A DNA stretch of 64,000 nucleotides from Desulfobacteraceae bacterium (lineage in GTDB: Bacteria; Desulfobacterota; Desulfobacteria; Desulfobacterales; SURF-7), in contig QZKS01000050.1 of the NCBI GenBank assembly GCA_003599865.1, positions 112,705-176,704 of the forward strand, in the 5' to 3' direction. The notes below the pieces were generated by a model. It was given only the letters and a program-made list of their open reading frames with translations, was not told the DNA's origin and did no database searches. Each line of letters starts with the position of its first letter. Position 1 is the stretch's first letter. A program made the position numbers and the translations under genes. Shown here piece by piece: positions 62,876-64,000 of this stretch.

Positions 62876-63448
62876 ATGTCTATTACTCAAAATCAGAAAA
62901 AGTGGAGTATCCTTATTACCATGCTGGTCGCTGTCACGTTCCTGATCCCCGGAATGGCCGGAGCGTTCGGCGGAAAAAATCATCATGGCAGAGGATATGG
63001 CATGGGAAACAACCCTGATGCCGAATGCGGGATCTGGCGAAACCCCATGCTGGTTCAGGAGCTTGGACTGAGTGACGAACAGGTGAACAAACTCAAGGAT
63101 ATGGAATATGCGCATCAGGAAAAACAACTGGCGCTTCGATCCCGGATCGATGCACTTCAGCTTCAGATGGACAAAGCATTATCTGTTGAAGCCGTTGAAG
63201 ACGGAACGGTTCGTGATCTGGCCAAAAAGATTTCCAACCTGCGGGGGGAAAAATATGTCAATCGAGTGGAATCAAACCTTTCGGCGAGAAAAATTCTGAC
63301 ATCCGATCAAATCAAAAAACTGGATCAATACAGAATGTATCACCTGGGGAAAGGTCCGGGAAAGGGTCACGGCATGGGATCCGGCCAGGGCAATCCGGAT
63401 TGTCCGAGATTTCAAAGCGATCGAAATACCGGAAATAGGATGAATTAA
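62876..63448 (+). CDS. Spy/ZraP/CpxP-like periplasmic metal- or stress-responsive protein
   Basis: A 190-residue exported protein. The signal peptide is WSILITMLVAVTFLIPGMAGAFG. The mature part is helical: LSDEQVNKLKDMEYAHQEKQ resembles the LTxxQ-bearing Spy/ZraP fold. The ends are Gly/His/Met rich (NHHGRGYGMG; GKGPGKGHGMGSGQG), suggesting metal binding, and each end carries one Cys. GGAGG precedes the ATG. It diverges from the CpxAR-like pair, the usual place for the effector or feedback protein of such systems. Confidence 0.85.
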   Translation: MSITQNQKKWSILITMLVAVTFLIPGMAGAFGGKNHHGRGYGMGNNPDAECGIWRNPMLVQELGLSDEQVNKLKDMEYAHQEKQLALRSRIDALQLQMDKALSVEAVEDGTVRDLAKKISNLRGEKYVNRVESNLSARKILTSDQIKKLDQYRMYHLGKGPGKGHGMGSGQGNPDCPRFQSDRNTGNRMN

Positions 63449-63477
63449 TCCAGATTTATACACAAGCATCCTGATTC

Positions 63478-63533
63478 AACAGGCGGACCGGATTCGATCG
63501 GAATTCCCAGGTCCGCCTGTTTCTCCTTTTTCG
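63478..63533 (+). terminator. Rho-independent terminator of the Spy/ZraP-like gene
   Basis: AACAGGCGGACC pairs perfectly with GGTCCGCCTGTT (12 bp) around a 20-base loop, followed by TTCTCCTTTTTC. Confidence 0.85.
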
Positions 63534-63631
63534 CCTGACCGGCACCGGTGTAAACCGGAGACAGCCGGATTCGTTGCAGAAATCAACCGCAGAATGTTCA
63601 TCTATAACCGGAATTTGTTACAATCCATATC

Positions 63632-63659
63632 TTGTATTTTCCCACGGTTTTGTTATAAT
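63632..63659 (+). promoter_or_regulatory. Candidate sigma-70 promoter
   Basis: TTGTAT (-35-like) and TATAAT (-10) are separated by 16 bases. It lies about 125 bp upstream of the gene that begins at 63785. It is a sequence match only. Confidence 0.4.
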
Positions 63660-63784
63660 TTGCCGGTTCAACCGCATTTCACATCAAAAATCAGTGAATG
63701 ACAATCCCGAAGATATCGTATCATTATTTTATACAATGATATATTTGCTTGCATAAGCATTACCCAAACCAGAGGGCATCTATT

Positions 63785-64000
63785 TTGAATGGCAGACACA
63801 ACGGATTTTCGCACATTTTCCAAACGGTTTTCACCACTCTTTTGACGCTTTGGATTGCCGCTGTTCCGGTTTTTTCATCTGCGGCAGATAGCCATGATCG
63901 TCCGGAACAGCCGCAGCACGTCCTCCAATCCGCAAGCGAACTGGACTATCCGCCATTTTCCATCGTTCGTAAAGACGGCAGCGCCGACGGTTTTTCAGTT
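63785..64000 (+). CDS. Exported solute-binding-domain protein (3' partial)
   Basis: The reading frame runs off the right edge after 72 codons. A signal peptide (FQTVFTTLLTLWIAAVPVFSSAAD) is followed by LQSASELDYPPFSIVRKDG and SADGFSV, the start typical of a family-3 periplasmic solute-binding domain. In related organisms such a domain often heads a sensor kinase or a PAS/GGDEF protein, but the rest is not visible. The start is TTG at 63785, with AGAGGG about 10 bases upstream. Confidence 0.7.
   Translation, partial: MNGRHNGFSHIFQTVFTTLLTLWIAAVPVFSSAADSHDRPEQPQHVLQSASELDYPPFSIVRKDGSADGFSV

Larger units (their letters stand above)
63449..63784. other. 336-bp intergenic region
   Basis: Contains the terminator of the Spy/ZraP-like gene (63478-63533) and a promoter-like sequence (63632-63659). 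I see no convincing gene between them. Confidence 0.5.

Noticed and set aside
1..64000. CRISPR arrays, integrases, transposases, phage genes
   Set aside because: Looked for on both strands; no regular direct-repeat array or recognisable mobile-element protein is present.

Overview
The window reads as chromosomal DNA of a Gram-negative anaerobe, most likely a sulfate-reducing or related member of the Desulfobacterota (Desulfobacteria). This rests on gene content rather than on any marker rRNA. The supporting content is ResC/CcsA-type cytochrome c assembly beside hemA, a multihaem cytochrome, DapL (the LL-diaminopimelate route), several radical SAM and B12/radical SAM enzymes, DUF1302 and TIGR04219-like outer-membrane proteins, and a rubrerythrin-like ferritin. 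Coding density is high. I see no phage, insertion sequence, integrase or CRISPR array.

Layout. 1-5300: the end of a cytochrome c assembly gene, hemA, dksA, a PHP phosphoesterase, rnc and an Elp3-like radical SAM gene. 5300-8400: a universal stress protein and a class A penicillin-binding protein on the minus strand. 8500-13350: a tight plus-strand run of hisI, hisG, an aminotransferase, engB, era and an ATP-grasp ligase. 13400-16100: a methyltransferase, a nitronate monooxygenase and a GT32 glycosyltransferase. 16165-22306: a five-gene minus-strand envelope/redox cluster (LolA-like protein, DUF1302 protein, small Cys-containing protein, pentahaem cytochrome, ChaN-domain protein). 22500-24700: a cyclase and a FetAB-like ABC pair. 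24700-28400: two c-di-GMP/signalling proteins and a lipoprotein. 28600-28730: a tRNA-Val with its terminator. 29000-33750: a J-domain protein, a PAC2 protein, an FAH-family hydrolase, a cytidylate kinase-like/BON fusion, rlmN and an FmdB-type protein. 33775-36955: an outer-membrane barrel, an orphan protein and citrate synthase.

36973-48350 is the most unusual part. It starts with a three-gene minus-strand module of an actin-fold ATPase, a membrane-anchored PGRP-type amidase and a membrane-anchored AMIN-domain protein. Next comes a translationally coupled GntR-trpB-trpA-ferritin operon. It ends with a three-gene envelope module of a P-loop ATPase related to BY-kinases but lacking a tyrosine tail, a Wzz-like protein, and a secreted FN3/VCBS-repeat protein ending in a Gly-Gly-Cys-Phe tail.

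48500-54200 is housekeeping: dapL, rimO, a polyprenyl synthase, a FlgT-like periplasmic protein and pgsA. 54100-58900 is a minus-strand PIN-PhoH/radical SAM/small protein/B12-radical SAM cluster. 59100-60360 holds a membrane protein coupled to a PilZ protein that appears to derive from an ExeA-type ATPase with its P-loop deleted. 60378-63448 is a CpxAR-like two-component system divergent from a Spy/ZraP-like periplasmic protein, with TTTAC half-sites between them. A solute-binding-domain protein runs off the right edge.

Functions come from motif recognition only; no database search was run. The best candidate for an undescribed system is the actin-fold/amidase/AMIN module at 36973-40409, and its novelty is an inference.
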